Source: Nitrospira sp. (lineage in GTDB: Bacteria > Nitrospirota > Nitrospiria > Nitrospirales > Nitrospiraceae). From it: DNA of 64,000 bases. The translations under genes and the position numbers were made by a program. The notes beneath the pieces were generated by a model. That model saw nothing but the letters and a program-made list of their open reading frames with translations. It was not told where the DNA came from and did not search any database. Shown in pieces: positions 8,833-18,267 of this stretch (its first letter is position 1; each line of letters begins with the position of its first letter). Location of the stretch: positions 1 to 64,000 of the forward strand of contig JALDRG010000002.1 of assembly GCA_031315995.1 (NCBI GenBank), read 5' to 3'.

Positions 8833-9435
8833 TCAGAAGAGCGGATGGTGCGGGGACGACGAGAAGGGCGCCGAACGCGGCGCATCGCCACGATTCCCAA
8901 GAAATCGCCACCCGTCCTTGTCTCGAATCAGATAGTGAACCTCCTGATACCAACTATCGAGGGTGACGCGGGCTCCTGATTGCGCCTCCGTGCCATAGAG
9001 ACCTCCGGTGCATGTCAACTCAACCCTGGTACCTTCCTCGGTCTGCACAACCTGCATCGCGGAGAAGAGATGCGTCGAGGATAACCCACGGTAGTGCTCG
9101 AACACCTCACCCCAGATACGTTCGACATCCGCCACATGCAGGCCATGGTAGTTGTAGCCCGAGGCATAAAACTGCATCAGCCCGCCGAGGTCTCGCCGCG
9201 CCAGCGCGCGCTCAGCACGGTCGAATGCCGTCATGATTTCCTGCATTGTCGGATCGGCGTGAACCGCCTTGGCCCCAGCGATAATCCGGCCTTCGCGCGT
9301 GACCGCCATGTCAGGCAACACCTGCACCCCGGCCTGCGCGGATGGCCCCACCAAGAGCATCACGCCGGCGACCACTATCCGCGCGAGGCGTGGTCCTCGC
9401 CAAGCCCCGACCATTCCCCCGGTTCGCTGCTGCAT
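8833..9435 (-). CDS. Exported SnoaL/NTF2-like protein
   Basis: A 200-residue protein. I start at the ATG at 9433-9435 because GGAAGGA lies just upstream and the following 40 residues form a signal peptide ending near AQAG; the longer reading to 9504 has no such signals. The mature part (IMTAFDRAERALARRDLGGL, FYASGYNYHGL, then beta strands ending DGWRFLGN) has the order of an SnoaL/NTF2-like domain with a Trp-containing last strand. It is probably periplasmic. Function is unknown; members of this fold bind small molecules or act as accessory domains. Confidence 0.75.
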   Translation of the reverse strand: MQQRTGGMVGAWRGPRLARIVVAGVMLLVGPSAQAGVQVLPDMAVTREGRIIAGAKAVHADPTMQEIMTAFDRAERALARRDLGGLMQFYASGYNYHGLHVADVERIWGEVFEHYRGLSSTHLFSAMQVVQTEEGTRVELTCTGGLYGTEAQSGARVTLDSWYQEVHYLIRDKDGWRFLGNRGDAPRSAPFSSSPHHPLF

Positions 9436-9792
9436 CTTGATTCCTTCCGCTTCATCACAAGTGTCACCGACGTCACGATACAGATACATCCTTACTGCAA
9501 ACAATGCAAAACCAGTACTCGAATATCCGTCACCAAGTGCCGCGATTGACGCATCGCCTCCGCCCCCGTCCCCTACAAATCTCTACCGCTGTCGTCAAAT
9601 ACCCCACGACCGCCTCCGCACTGTTGCGCGACGCCCCAGGCCGATATCGACCTGACCGGAACAGTCCCGCCGACGACTCTTCGGCCGTCGAGAGGCTGCT
9701 TTCACACTTTTTCTTTGGCTGGAGAGGCCTGAACGTTAGACTACATTGACGACGCGACGTTCGCCTCATCGTGTGGAGGGTAAGGAGATCCC

Positions 9793-10782
9793 ATGCCATC
9801 GATAATCAGATACATTTGGGTCGGCACACTCGGCCTCACCCTGCTGGCGATCGGACCCGCCAGGGGGGAGGAAACGCCGCACCTGACAACAATCGCCCTG
9901 ATTGACCAACCGTGGGCCGTGGCCCTGGATATTACCGGCTACCGCGTTCAGGCAGATGGGGTCAAACCGGACGGGCGGCGATATTTTTTCGCCACCAACC
10001 GCGCCGAATCGATGACTCTCTCGGTCACGTTAGAGGCGGCTACCAGCCGGGCGACCGAACAGGGCTGTCTCGCCCATCTGGAGCGTATCGCACGGTCATC
10101 GCCGGCGCACCGCAAGCCGGAACCCATGCGATACGAAATCCGCCGACTACCCGTCGTCGAGTATCTGCTACCCGAAACAGCTGAACCGCAGACAGCGCAA
10201 CTCCATCTCTTTGCCTGTGTCAGCAAAGACAATGTCTATACGGACATCCATGTTTCAAAAACCGGCTTCACGCCCGGAGATGACTCACGACTGCGGCAAG
10301 TGCTCGCGAGTCTCGACATCGTCACCGCAACTACGGCCACCAGCCTCGATCACTTTCGAGCAGGAAGCGCCCCTTACCTGCGAGGAAACTTCGGCCTGGC
10401 CATCCCGCACTACGAACAAGCGCTCGCGCTTGAGCGAGCACACTCGGCCCTCGACAAGACTCTCTGGCGCCTGCTCGTTCATAACCTGGGGACGGCCTAC
10501 GGCAGGACCGGCGATCTTCAGCACGCCAAAGCGACGTGGGACTATGGACTCTCACAAGATCCTGCCAATCCCCTCTTCCACTACCATCTCGCCCGCACCT
10601 ATGCGGCGATGAACGACCGGGACCAGGCGATGCAATCGCTCCATGCGGCCTTTCGTAACCATCGCCGCCAGGATACGGGGGAGAGCATACCGGATCCTCG
10701 ACAGGACGTCTCTTTCAGACAATTGATGTTGGATCCCGCATTCAGGAGATTAACGGAGTCGCTCATGCTCCCCGCGATTTAA
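9793..10782 (+). CDS. Exported TPR-repeat protein
   Basis: A 329-residue protein with a signal peptide (cleavage near PARGEE, about residue 26) and a strong Shine-Dalgarno (GGTAAGGAG). The first half is a beta-rich domain of unknown type. The second half (about residues 185-300) contains tetratricopeptide repeats: FGLAIPHYEQALALE, WRLLVHNLGTAYGRTGDLQH, PLFHYHLARTYAAMNDRDQA. It probably scaffolds protein contacts in the periplasm. A PilZ gene follows 73 bases downstream on the same strand. Confidence 0.8.
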   Translation: MPSIIRYIWVGTLGLTLLAIGPARGEETPHLTTIALIDQPWAVALDITGYRVQADGVKPDGRRYFFATNRAESMTLSVTLEAATSRATEQGCLAHLERIARSSPAHRKPEPMRYEIRRLPVVEYLLPETAEPQTAQLHLFACVSKDNVYTDIHVSKTGFTPGDDSRLRQVLASLDIVTATTATSLDHFRAGSAPYLRGNFGLAIPHYEQALALERAHSALDKTLWRLLVHNLGTAYGRTGDLQHAKATWDYGLSQDPANPLFHYHLARTYAAMNDRDQAMQSLHAAFRNHRRQDTGESIPDPRQDVSFRQLMLDPAFRRLTESLMLPAI

Positions 10783-10855
10783 CTAGAGGCCAGTAACGAG
10801 ACACAGAGCAGTCTTCGAATGGTTACACCCAGTGGCACCAGGGAAAGGGAGATGG

Positions 10856-11224
10856 ATGTCGAAACGTAAGAATACCCGAGTGGAGATGACTCGCCCCATC
10901 GAGGTTCAGGGTTCGCGCGGAATCAGCCAAGGCGTCGTGCAAGATTTCTCTCCAGGCGGTTGCCGGATTCAGCAGGCCGAGGCCAAGGTTCATTGCGGAA
11001 TGCGATTGACGTTGCGGATCGCACTGCCGGATCGCCGGGAGCCCATCGAGATCAAGCCGGCTGTCGTGACCTGGACGAGCACCGAAGGGTTCGGGGTGGA
11101 ATTCCTGGCGCTGTCTCAGGAAGCTCGGGCTCGCGTGAAACTTGTGTACGATCTGCTGCTGGAGGCTCAGACCACCACGGAGACGGAACGAGTCATCTCG
11201 CTCCCTTCCGTCGTCTGGAAATAA
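10856..11224 (+). CDS. PilZ-domain protein
   Basis: A 122-residue cytoplasmic protein. The start at 10856 has GGGAGATGG directly upstream. The PilZ signature is present: an N-terminal basic motif (KRKNTRVE) and the D-x-S-x-G-G motif in DFSPGGCRI, followed by a barrel ending TEGFGVEFLAL. PilZ domains bind cyclic di-GMP through these two motifs. The first motif has only one Arg of the usual RxxxR pair in exact spacing, so c-di-GMP binding is likely but not certain. The target process is not evident from neighbours. Confidence 0.85.
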   Translation: MSKRKNTRVEMTRPIEVQGSRGISQGVVQDFSPGGCRIQQAEAKVHCGMRLTLRIALPDRREPIEIKPAVVTWTSTEGFGVEFLALSQEARARVKLVYDLLLEAQTTTETERVISLPSVVWK

Positions 11225-11276
11225 TCGCCTGAGCCCTTGCCGTGCTCAACGACACTCTTGAGGAGGACTCCGGCGG

Positions 11277-12290
11277 TCACCGAAACAGGAGCCAGAGCCC
11301 CAACAGGTACCCCAGGATCATCACGAGACTATCAGGCTCAATGAGCCAATACCTTTTCTCCACTCGATACACAATCCCCATCAGTCCAACATTCATCATC
11401 AGGATGCCCCAGAGAGCCGTCAGCGCATGAGTCGATTCGATCGTGCCGAGCAATGGCCCCGCGCCGTACGCCAGATCGGCAAAAAAGAGGGCCGCCATAT
11501 TGAAGGCGTTGCTACCGAAGAGATTGCCCACCGCGAGATCGAACGCCCCGAGACGGACAGCGGCCAGAGACGTGACCAGTTCAGGAAGCGTCGTCACCAT
11601 CGCGACGAGCGACGTCCCCACAAAACTCGTACTCACTCCCGATTGGTCCGCAATATCCTTGGCGGACTTCGCCAGCAAGGGAGCGGCCACGATCAAGACA
11701 AGCGTGGCGAGACCGAATCCGACGGCGGCATGCCGCAATCCAGCGCGCCGGAGGGCATCTTTCGTGAGGCCGTCGGCTTCCGCCTCGGCTAGACGCTGCT
11801 GCGCGCGCTGGCGCCGTTTCACGTCCTCCTGCCGAAACACCATCCGCATGCCGAATACGTACACCAGGAACAGGAGCGCACTATCCCAACCGATGCCCGC
11901 ATGACCGGTCTCGCTATGAAACAACAGCAAAAACGCAGCCAATCCGGTGAGGACCATCGCCAGCGTCGCCACCAGGGTATGTTCGAACGCAGTCTGCTCC
12001 CACACGCGCTTGTCGCGATGGAGCAGGTCGATGAGCCCAAGCGTGAACATGTTGGCGAGCACCGCCCCGAAGAGATCCCCGGCGGCGAGATCCGGCGCAT
12101 TGAGCAAGCCCGCGCTCACCGTCGTAAACACCTCCGGCAAGGACGTCGCGGCCGCCATCAGCACCACGCCGACCCACAGGCGCCCAAGCCCTGTCAGGGC
12201 GGCGATCTGATCGCCGTAGTGCGAGAGTTTCGTCCCCGCCATGACGATCATGGCTCCGCTCAATATGAGGATGATCCACGCCGTGAACAC
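11277..12290 (-). CDS. Sodium/calcium exchanger family membrane protein (CaxA/YrbG-like)
   Basis: A 337-residue inner-membrane protein with two homologous halves of about five helices each. Each half carries the alpha-repeat signature: AAATSLPEVFTTVSAG with GDLFGAVLANM, and VTTLPELVTSLAA with GNLFGSNAFNM. The acidic Glu in each SLPE/TLPE motif is the cation ligand in this family. A charged loop (about residues 155-190) separates the halves. The start is a GTG with GGAG seven bases upstream. It would exchange Ca2+ or another cation for Na+ or H+. The histidine kinase gene ends 223 bases upstream on the same strand. Confidence 0.9.
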   Translation of the reverse strand: MFTAWIILILSGAMIVMAGTKLSHYGDQIAALTGLGRLWVGVVLMAAATSLPEVFTTVSAGLLNAPDLAAGDLFGAVLANMFTLGLIDLLHRDKRVWEQTAFEHTLVATLAMVLTGLAAFLLLFHSETGHAGIGWDSALLFLVYVFGMRMVFRQEDVKRRQRAQQRLAEAEADGLTKDALRRAGLRHAAVGFGLATLVLIVAAPLLAKSAKDIADQSGVSTSFVGTSLVAMVTTLPELVTSLAAVRLGAFDLAVGNLFGSNAFNMAALFFADLAYGAGPLLGTIESTHALTALWGILMMNVGLMGIVYRVEKRYWLIEPDSLVMILGYLLGLWLLFR

Positions 12291-12512
12291 TCGTTGCTCC
12301 TTTTACGCCATCACGGCGATCAACCGGAAAGCCCGATCGCGGCGAGTGTGCCCGGCCTCTTCTCTGGCGTCAAGCCATCATCCACCCTTCTCCGGTCGAC
12401 AGGCGGTTCGACCCGGCAAACAGTACTTCGTAGAAACCTGGCGAGGGATGTGGACGGGACCGCCCAGAGGGATCGCGGTGAATCGACCGAATACACGGCG
12501 CAACGAATCGCG

Positions 12513-14030
12513 TTACTGCAAGCGAGCGGGCAGGAGGAGTTCGGCAACTTTGTCGATAATAGCCTGAGGCAGAAACGGTTTTTGCAAGTAGGCGGCCTGC
12601 GCGTCGACTCCGTGCGACACTAACATGTCACCGGCGTACCCGGAGATATAGAGCACCTTGATGTGGGGAAACATCGTTTTCGCCCCCTGGGCCAGCACGG
12701 CGGCCTTCATTCTCGGCAGGATCACATCCGTAATCAGCAGGTCGCATCCGCCCTTTCGGAGCTGAAGCATTTGCAAGGCTTCCACGCCATCGGCAGCCGC
12801 CAATACTTCATACCCCTGATCCCTGAGCACCGCTGCTACGAGGCGGCGAATGCCTTCGTCGTCTTCCACGAGGAGAATCGTCGCGCAGGCCGTCGGAACC
12901 GCGCGAGACTCCGAAACCGGCTCGGCCTCCCTCTCCTGCATCAGAACCCGCGGCAACATCACCGTGAACCGCGAGCCCCGTCCCGGCTGACTCCTCACAT
13001 CAATATACCCGCGACTCTCCTTCACAATGCCATACACCGTGGCCAACCCCAACCCGGTTCCTTTGCCGACATCCTTCGTGCTGAAAAACGGCTCAAAGAT
13101 ATGCGCGAGGGTCTCGGCATCGATCCCGCATCCGGTATCCTCGACCACAAGTGTGACATAGGGGCCGGGAATCGCTCCGGGGTGAGCCTGCACATAGGCC
13201 TCGTCCAGATCGGCATTGCCCGTCTCAATCGTGAGGATCCCACCTTCCGCCATGGCATCGCGGGCATTGAGGGCTAGGTTGAGCAGCACCTGTTCAATCT
13301 GCACGGAATCCCCTAACACATGCCCGGCTTGGGGATTGAGGACAATGACCGTCTGAATCTGCTCACCGATCAGACGGCGGAGAATGTCTTCCATCTCGCG
13401 AATCAACGTATTCAGCGGCACGTCCCGTTGCTCCAGCACCTGGCGGCGGCTGAACGTCAGCAATTTCTTCGTCAGGGCGGCAGCTCTTGTCCCCGCCTGC
13501 CCGATCATCTCCACTTCATGGTGACAGGGATGAGTCCCGAGTTGCTGCGCGACCCGTTGCGCATGGCCGATCACGACCATCAGCAGATTGTTGAAATCGT
13601 GCGCAATGCCGGCGGCCAGACGCCCGAGCGCTTCCATCTTCTGCGACTGCCGCAGACTCTGCTCGTCTTGCTTGCGCTTCGTCACATCCACGATCGTTTC
13701 AATGACGTGCACCCGTCCATCGGCCGTCGGGGCCTTGGCCCAATGGATCAGGAGATGGCGGCCATCCGGCATCTCTACCTCGTCGGACACCACGCCCTCC
13801 CGAATCAGCGCCTCTGGCATGCGGCAGAATTCGCATGGAGCCGTCTTGCCCATGATTTTCTCATGGCAGCCGGATCCGGCGATGTCTCCGAATGCACCCA
13901 GGGAAGTCCGATTTTGGAACTGCACGGAATGGTCGGCAGGATCGATCACCGTCACGATCACCGGCTGCGAATTGAGCAACACTTGCGGATCATACGAAGG
14001 GTTGCCGGACGACTGTGGAGAACCGGTCAT
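12513..14030 (-). CDS. PAS hybrid sensor histidine kinase with C-terminal receiver
   Basis: A 505-residue soluble sensor. Residues 20-118 form a PAS domain that contains Cys55, Cys66 and Cys69 (GCHEKIMGKTAPCEFC), a cluster that could bind metal or sense redox state. HisKA follows with phospho-acceptor His144 (GIAHDFNNLL). The catalytic domain has LNARDAM, DTGCGI and GKGTGLGL. The C-terminal receiver (383-505) has phosphate-acceptor Asp435 (LITDVILPR) and Lys in LQKPF. No separate response regulator or transmembrane segment is present, so it probably works in a cytoplasmic relay with a distant partner. Confidence 0.93.
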   Translation of the reverse strand: MTGSPQSSGNPSYDPQVLLNSQPVIVTVIDPADHSVQFQNRTSLGAFGDIAGSGCHEKIMGKTAPCEFCRMPEALIREGVVSDEVEMPDGRHLLIHWAKAPTADGRVHVIETIVDVTKRKQDEQSLRQSQKMEALGRLAAGIAHDFNNLLMVVIGHAQRVAQQLGTHPCHHEVEMIGQAGTRAAALTKKLLTFSRRQVLEQRDVPLNTLIREMEDILRRLIGEQIQTVIVLNPQAGHVLGDSVQIEQVLLNLALNARDAMAEGGILTIETGNADLDEAYVQAHPGAIPGPYVTLVVEDTGCGIDAETLAHIFEPFFSTKDVGKGTGLGLATVYGIVKESRGYIDVRSQPGRGSRFTVMLPRVLMQEREAEPVSESRAVPTACATILLVEDDEGIRRLVAAVLRDQGYEVLAAADGVEALQMLQLRKGGCDLLITDVILPRMKAAVLAQGAKTMFPHIKVLYISGYAGDMLVSHGVDAQAAYLQKPFLPQAIIDKVAELLLPARLQ

Positions 14031-14232
14031 AGCGCCCTCATACGAATAGGAACAGGGGACAGACTCCTTCCTTTGGTTGTACTACATCACGAATCACAGT
14101 CAAGGAGATGATCGATTGCAGGGAGCTTGCGGGGTGCCAAACGGCTGCCTCGCACGGCCCTGCTGCTCCGGAGAACAACAGGGACCATGCCGTGAGAGAG
14201 CCGAGAGGTTCGGAAGGAATAGGAGATGGGGA

Positions 14233-14264
14233 GCGGTCTGTCGGGACGCGTACCGACAGACCGC
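14233..14264. terminator. Perfect 12-bp hairpin
   Basis: GCGGTCTGTCGG and CCGACAGACCGC are exact complements around an 8-base loop. The hairpin lies between the end of the universal stress gene (14326, minus) and the start of the kinase gene (14030, minus). No T-run follows on either strand, so it could be a weak or factor-dependent terminator, or a repeat unit. Confidence 0.5.
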
Positions 14265-14325
14265 GGGGTGACAGGCCACAGCTCTCTGGCTCGACCCACA
14301 AGACGCGCCTCGGGCCATTCGAGTG

Positions 14326-15180
14326 TCAACGAACCACAAGAACCGAGCAGGAACTCTGTTGCAGAATCTTGGTTGAAACGCTGCCGAGCAAAAACCTGGC
14401 GACGGCACCCATGCCTTTGGCTCCGGTCACGATCAGATCGACTTTCTTCTTGGAAGCCACTTTCACAATCTCATCGGCCGGCTTGCCTAGTTGGACCACT
14501 TCATCGACCACATACCCGGCCTTCAACAGTTTGTTCGCGCATTGCTCGACCAGGCGGCCGCCGGCTTCCTTCAATTCCGGATACTTCAGGAACGGCATGG
14601 CATGCATCACCACCACGTCGATTGGCTCCAGGCCCTCTCGCGCCTCCGGCTGCAGTTTGTTCAGCAGAAACCGCAACGCCTTATCCGACGCCTTGGACCC
14701 ATCGGCCGCGAACAAAATTCGACTCACCGGACGAGGCTCTTCTTTCACGATCAGGACCGAACAGGGAGCATGCAGCGTGACCTGGGTCGAGACGCTCCCG
14801 AGCATGAACCGGTCGAGCGCATCCAATCCTCGGCTCCCGATAGCCACCAGACCATCACGTCGAGGCGCTCGTTTGAGAATCGTCGGTCCGGCCGCCCCGC
14901 GCTCCAACACCAACTTGCCCTTCAATTTGAGCGACGCCATCTGCGCCTTGGCTTCGGCCAACGCGGTCTTCCCTCGGGCCTCGATGCGCTTGATCTCCTG
15001 TTGAATAAACGGCTCGTTACCGATCACCACCGGCTGAAACATAAACGGGGCGCGCAACGCCTCGACATCCGTCACATGCAGCAGGGTCACATCGAGCTTG
15101 TCGGCGAACGGCATCCGCGCCACCCATTCCGTCGTCCACTTGCCGTACTTCGATCCATCGGTTGCAATCAAGACTTTCAT
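14326..15180 (-). CDS. Tandem universal stress protein (two UspA domains)
   Basis: A 284-residue cytoplasmic protein. I start at 15180 (MKVLIATDGSKYGKW) because the UspA fold begins there; the 59 codons upstream are not protein-like. Domain 1 covers about residues 1-140 and domain 2 about 150-284 (SRILFAADGSKASDKAL). Each ends in the ATP-binding pattern G-x2-G-x9-G-S: GSRGLDALDRFMLGSVSTQ and GAKGMGAVARFLLGSVSTK. Both sites look complete, so it probably binds ATP. A second tandem UspA is at 32584-33489. The gene is monocistronic between two gaps. Confidence 0.92.
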   Translation of the reverse strand: MKVLIATDGSKYGKWTTEWVARMPFADKLDVTLLHVTDVEALRAPFMFQPVVIGNEPFIQQEIKRIEARGKTALAEAKAQMASLKLKGKLVLERGAAGPTILKRAPRRDGLVAIGSRGLDALDRFMLGSVSTQVTLHAPCSVLIVKEEPRPVSRILFAADGSKASDKALRFLLNKLQPEAREGLEPIDVVVMHAMPFLKYPELKEAGGRLVEQCANKLLKAGYVVDEVVQLGKPADEIVKVASKKKVDLIVTGAKGMGAVARFLLGSVSTKILQQSSCSVLVVR

Positions 15181-15880
15181 AGGTCGTCCCTCATCGTTCA
15201 ATCGGTTGCCGTCTACAGGAGCAGGCTCTGTGCCCTGCTGTCGCATCTTCGCCTCAACAGATCGGCCGGTCAATAGCTTCTTTCCGTCTGAATCGGGAGC
15301 AACTCGTCCTCTGGCCACGTGAGCGCGGCGCTGCCTCGTGGATCGGAGGCTGTTCATTTGAGAGAGGGCACGAAAGAAGAGCTAGACGCAGCGGGCGAGA
15401 AACCAGGCGGTCGGGATGGGCGACAACCCAATCGGATACCGGCGATCAGTTCAAGCGGCCATAGACGGCCGTGGAGCGGGGCGCTGAACAACCGATTGAT
15501 TGGTGCCCCCAATGAGGCCGCACCTGATGACCAGGTCTGACCCGGCCCCAGGTCACCTTACAGAACAACGACCAGACCGATCGCAGAAACGCCCAACTGA
15601 ACATAGGCGGGAGGTGAGACCGCCCACCGGCCTGACACCAGGAATGCCACAATCCGGACCGTATCCTCCGCCCTGCGACGACACCATAGATTCGGCGTTG
15701 AGTCTTCACTGGTTGGCCTCCCACATGGGTCCTGGAAAAGTCCACTCACTCCCTGCGCAGGTCATCATGAAGAACCGTATCATGTGGTTGCCGATCCGCC
15801 AAAAGAGAATTACATTTGAGACGCACCGTCGATCGGAGTCGGATACAGAAGACCGATCAAATTAATAAGGCCAGGAAATC
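15181..15880. other. 700-bp intergenic region, no supported gene
   Basis: Open frames on both strands here lack start signals, consistent codon use or recognisable motifs. One minus-strand frame (about 15446-15709) has GGGAGG before a GTG but translates to low-complexity, tryptophan- and arginine-rich sequence. The region holds the leaders of the minus-strand stress gene and of the acetyltransferase at 15881. Confidence 0.5.
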
Positions 15881-16336
15881 ATGCCGCAACATCACGACAC
15901 CGGGCGGGTAGAACTTACCGACTGGACCACCACAGGGCCGGCCATCAGGGCGATTCGTGAAACGGTGTTTATCTACGAGCAGAGAGTGCCGGTTGAGTTG
16001 GAGTGGGATGGGCTCGATCCATCTTGCGCCCATGTGCTGGCGCGGAACGACCGTGGAGAGGCCATCGGCACGGCACGTATGCAACGGAATGGAACCATCG
16101 GCAGGATGGCAGTGCTCAAGGACTGGCGCGGGCGCGGCATCGGCAGGGCTCTGCTCCAAACACTGCTGGATCTTGCTCTTAAACAAGGACTCCCGCGCGT
16201 GACCCTGTCCGCACAGACCCATGCGCTTGGATTTTATGAACGGGCCGGGTTCCACGTGGTCGGCGAGCCCTTCATCGACGCCGGCATTCCGCATCGGAAG
16301 ATGGTGAAGGAACTTGGATCGACGGAGGAAAGGTGA
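15881..16336 (+). CDS. GNAT family N-acetyltransferase (ElaA/YjcF type)
   Basis: A 151-residue cytoplasmic enzyme. The N-terminal VFIYEQRVPVELEWDGLD is the hallmark of the YjcF-like GNAT branch. Motif A, which binds the acetyl-CoA pyrophosphate, is GRMAVLKDWRGRGIGRALLQ. Motif B is the C-terminal ALGFYERAGFHVVGEPF. It transfers an acyl group from acyl-CoA to an unknown amine. The Shine-Dalgarno is AGGAAA. Its stop overlaps the start of the transglycosylase gene (TGATG), which indicates translational coupling. Confidence 0.88.
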   Translation: MPQHHDTGRVELTDWTTTGPAIRAIRETVFIYEQRVPVELEWDGLDPSCAHVLARNDRGEAIGTARMQRNGTIGRMAVLKDWRGRGIGRALLQTLLDLALKQGLPRVTLSAQTHALGFYERAGFHVVGEPFIDAGIPHRKMVKELGSTEER

Positions 16337-17241
16337 TGTCCTGCGATCCGGCGCGGACATCCCTGAAGTTTTTTGGTTATAGTGAGCCCATGCCTTCCCG
16401 CTCGCATCCACAAGCTGTGGTCCGTTCTAGGCGCGGACGCACTTGGGCACACAGCTATCGAGCCCTCCTCGCCGCCTTACGGCGCTTGCCGCTCGCAGCC
16501 AGACTTGTCGTCGGATTGGCCGCTCTTCTCCTGTTCGGCGCATGCGTGAACTGGGTCTACCACACGATCCACAAACCGACGGAAATGTTCTTTGCGCTCG
16601 ACGACGCGCTCGACAAACACCCCTACGAGACGTGGAAGGAATACGGGCCGCTCTTCCGCACACATTCGACGGCCATCATCACGCCCGATCTGCTGGCCGC
16701 GCTCGCGCAGGTCGAAAGCGCGGGGAATCCGGTCGCGCGGACGTACTGGCGATGGCGGCTGAGCTGGAATCCCCTGGAACTCTATCGACCGGCATCCAGC
16801 GCGGTGGGCATGTTCCAAATCACCGACGCCACATTTCAGGCAGGGAAGCGGTACTGCATTCATGATCATCGTGTGGTTCAGGAAGGAGCCTGGAACGATC
16901 CTCACTCCTGCTGGTTCAATAGCCTCTACAGCCGCGTCCTGCCGAGCCATGCCATCGAAATGACCTCCGCCCTGCTCGATCGCGCCGTGGCACACGCAGT
17001 CGGATCACATCGCAGGCCCCGTCCCACGTTTCAGCAGAAGCAGGATCTGGCCGCGCTGATTCATCTCTGCGGCGCCGGCGCCGGCCACGCGTACGTCGCC
17101 CGCGGCTTTCGACTGGCCCCGCAGCAACGTTGTGGAGACCACAGTGCCAGGATGTATCTCGATCGAGTGAATGACATGAAGCGAAAGTTTACCCGATTGG
17201 CCACCGGGGGGAACCTACTCCGATTTGTCCGCCCTCGGTAA
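16336..17241 (+). CDS. Membrane-anchored lytic transglycosylase-like protein (SLT fold)
   Basis: A 301-residue protein. I use the ATG at 16336 because GGAGGAAAGG lies just before it and it overlaps the previous stop. An N-terminal basic segment is followed by one membrane helix (about residues 50-70). The periplasmic part has ALAQVESAGNPVAR with the catalytic Glu, then SSAVGMFQITDATFQAGK, the G-M-F-Q-I pattern of soluble lytic transglycosylases. A second conserved block is LCGAGAGHAYVARGF. It would cut peptidoglycan in the periplasm. The YWRWRLSWNPLELYRPAS insertion is longer than in typical Slt domains. Confidence 0.85.
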   Translation: MSCDPARTSLKFFGYSEPMPSRSHPQAVVRSRRGRTWAHSYRALLAALRRLPLAARLVVGLAALLLFGACVNWVYHTIHKPTEMFFALDDALDKHPYETWKEYGPLFRTHSTAIITPDLLAALAQVESAGNPVARTYWRWRLSWNPLELYRPASSAVGMFQITDATFQAGKRYCIHDHRVVQEGAWNDPHSCWFNSLYSRVLPSHAIEMTSALLDRAVAHAVGSHRRPRPTFQQKQDLAALIHLCGAGAGHAYVARGFRLAPQQRCGDHSARMYLDRVNDMKRKFTRLATGGNLLRFVRPR

Positions 17242-17298
17242 GGGGTCTCGACAGCGATACCCCGATCGCACGAGCGATAATTTCTATCCTAGCCAGGC

Positions 17299-18168
17299 AT
17301 GGTAGAGTGGTCCATGTCCGTCACACCCTTCATTCCCCGTCCCGTCACCGGCGGTGATTTTATCGGACGCCAAGGGCTCGTCCGAAACCTGCGCGGACGC
17401 CTCATGAACGGCGAATCCGTGGCTGTGATCGGCGGACCAAAACTCGGGAAGACCTCGCTGGTGCGCAGTGCGCTCGAAGGCCTGCCGGACCGAAGAGTGG
17501 TCGAGGTGGATCTTCGCCAAGCGCCGCCCCCCCAGGAAGCAGAGATATCCGGCGCAATGCTCGTTCTCGACAATCTCGACCATCTGTCCGACGAAGCGAT
17601 CGACAGGCTGCTCCGGCAGGTTTCGATTGCCCGCCCCACGAACCTGATTCTCACCGGAAGCCGCCGCTTGAGAACCGTGTTGGACCATGCGTCCACGTTG
17701 ACCGCGCTGTCCATACGCCTCTATCCACTCTCCGTCCTGCTGGATGGAGAACTGCGTCGGCTGGTCGGCCACGATAGGGCGGCACCGATCGCGAAGTGGA
17801 CGGGCAACCACCCCTACCTGAGCAAACTCTTCCTTCACTATGGGGAGGCAGCGCTTTCTGAAGGCCGGCGGCAATGGGAACCGTTCGTGCGGGGGCTGGC
17901 GGAGGAGATCGGCGAGGGAACGGCGGGGCGATTACTGAACTACCTGATCACATGTGGGAAACCGGTGAACCCTACGAGAGCAGGCGCGGAGACCGGAATC
18001 GAGGACATCAAGACGGTGGCAGACCGACTCGTCTACTTAGGAGCCGTCAGCCGGTGGATCAGACACGACGAAGCCACACTCTTTGCCGGTTGTCGGCTGC
18101 TCAACGACTTCCTCACCGGCGGCTCGCCTAACCAGGTGGATGAGGAGACCTCCTCCGTCGAGCCGTGA
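17299..18168 (+). CDS. STAND-like ATPase / AAA protein
   Basis: A 289-residue cytoplasmic protein. It opens with PRPVTGGDFIGRQGLVRNL, the lead-in typical of STAND/AAA-16 ATPases. Walker A is GGPKLGKTSLV (about residues 44-54), Walker B is MLVLDNLDHL, and sensor-1 is NLILTGSRR. The C-terminal third (AGRLLNYLITCGKPVNPTRA) resembles a winged helix. An alternative start at 17314 (MSVTPFIPRP) is equally plausible. No effector domain is fused, which is unusual for STAND proteins, so its role, whether signalling, regulation or defence-related, is open. Confidence 0.82.
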   Translation: MVEWSMSVTPFIPRPVTGGDFIGRQGLVRNLRGRLMNGESVAVIGGPKLGKTSLVRSALEGLPDRRVVEVDLRQAPPPQEAEISGAMLVLDNLDHLSDEAIDRLLRQVSIARPTNLILTGSRRLRTVLDHASTLTALSIRLYPLSVLLDGELRRLVGHDRAAPIAKWTGNHPYLSKLFLHYGEAALSEGRRQWEPFVRGLAEEIGEGTAGRLLNYLITCGKPVNPTRAGAETGIEDIKTVADRLVYLGAVSRWIRHDEATLFAGCRLLNDFLTGGSPNQVDEETSSVEP

Positions 18169-18267
18169 TCGTGTAACACCCTCGATAGTCTTCTCGCACG
18201 CCATTCCCGTCCGACTCCCTTCAGTTCTTCATGAAAAAGTCCGACATGGTGAGGAGACATTCTCGCT

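Noticed and set aside
12408..12430. CGGTTCGACCC, like a tRNA T-loop
   Set aside because: No acceptor or anticodon stem can be built around it; no tRNA was found in the window.
15446..15745. Minus-strand frame with GGGAGG before a GTG
   Set aside because: Translation is Trp/Arg/His-rich with no domain, and overlapping frames look equally coding, so it is probably chance.
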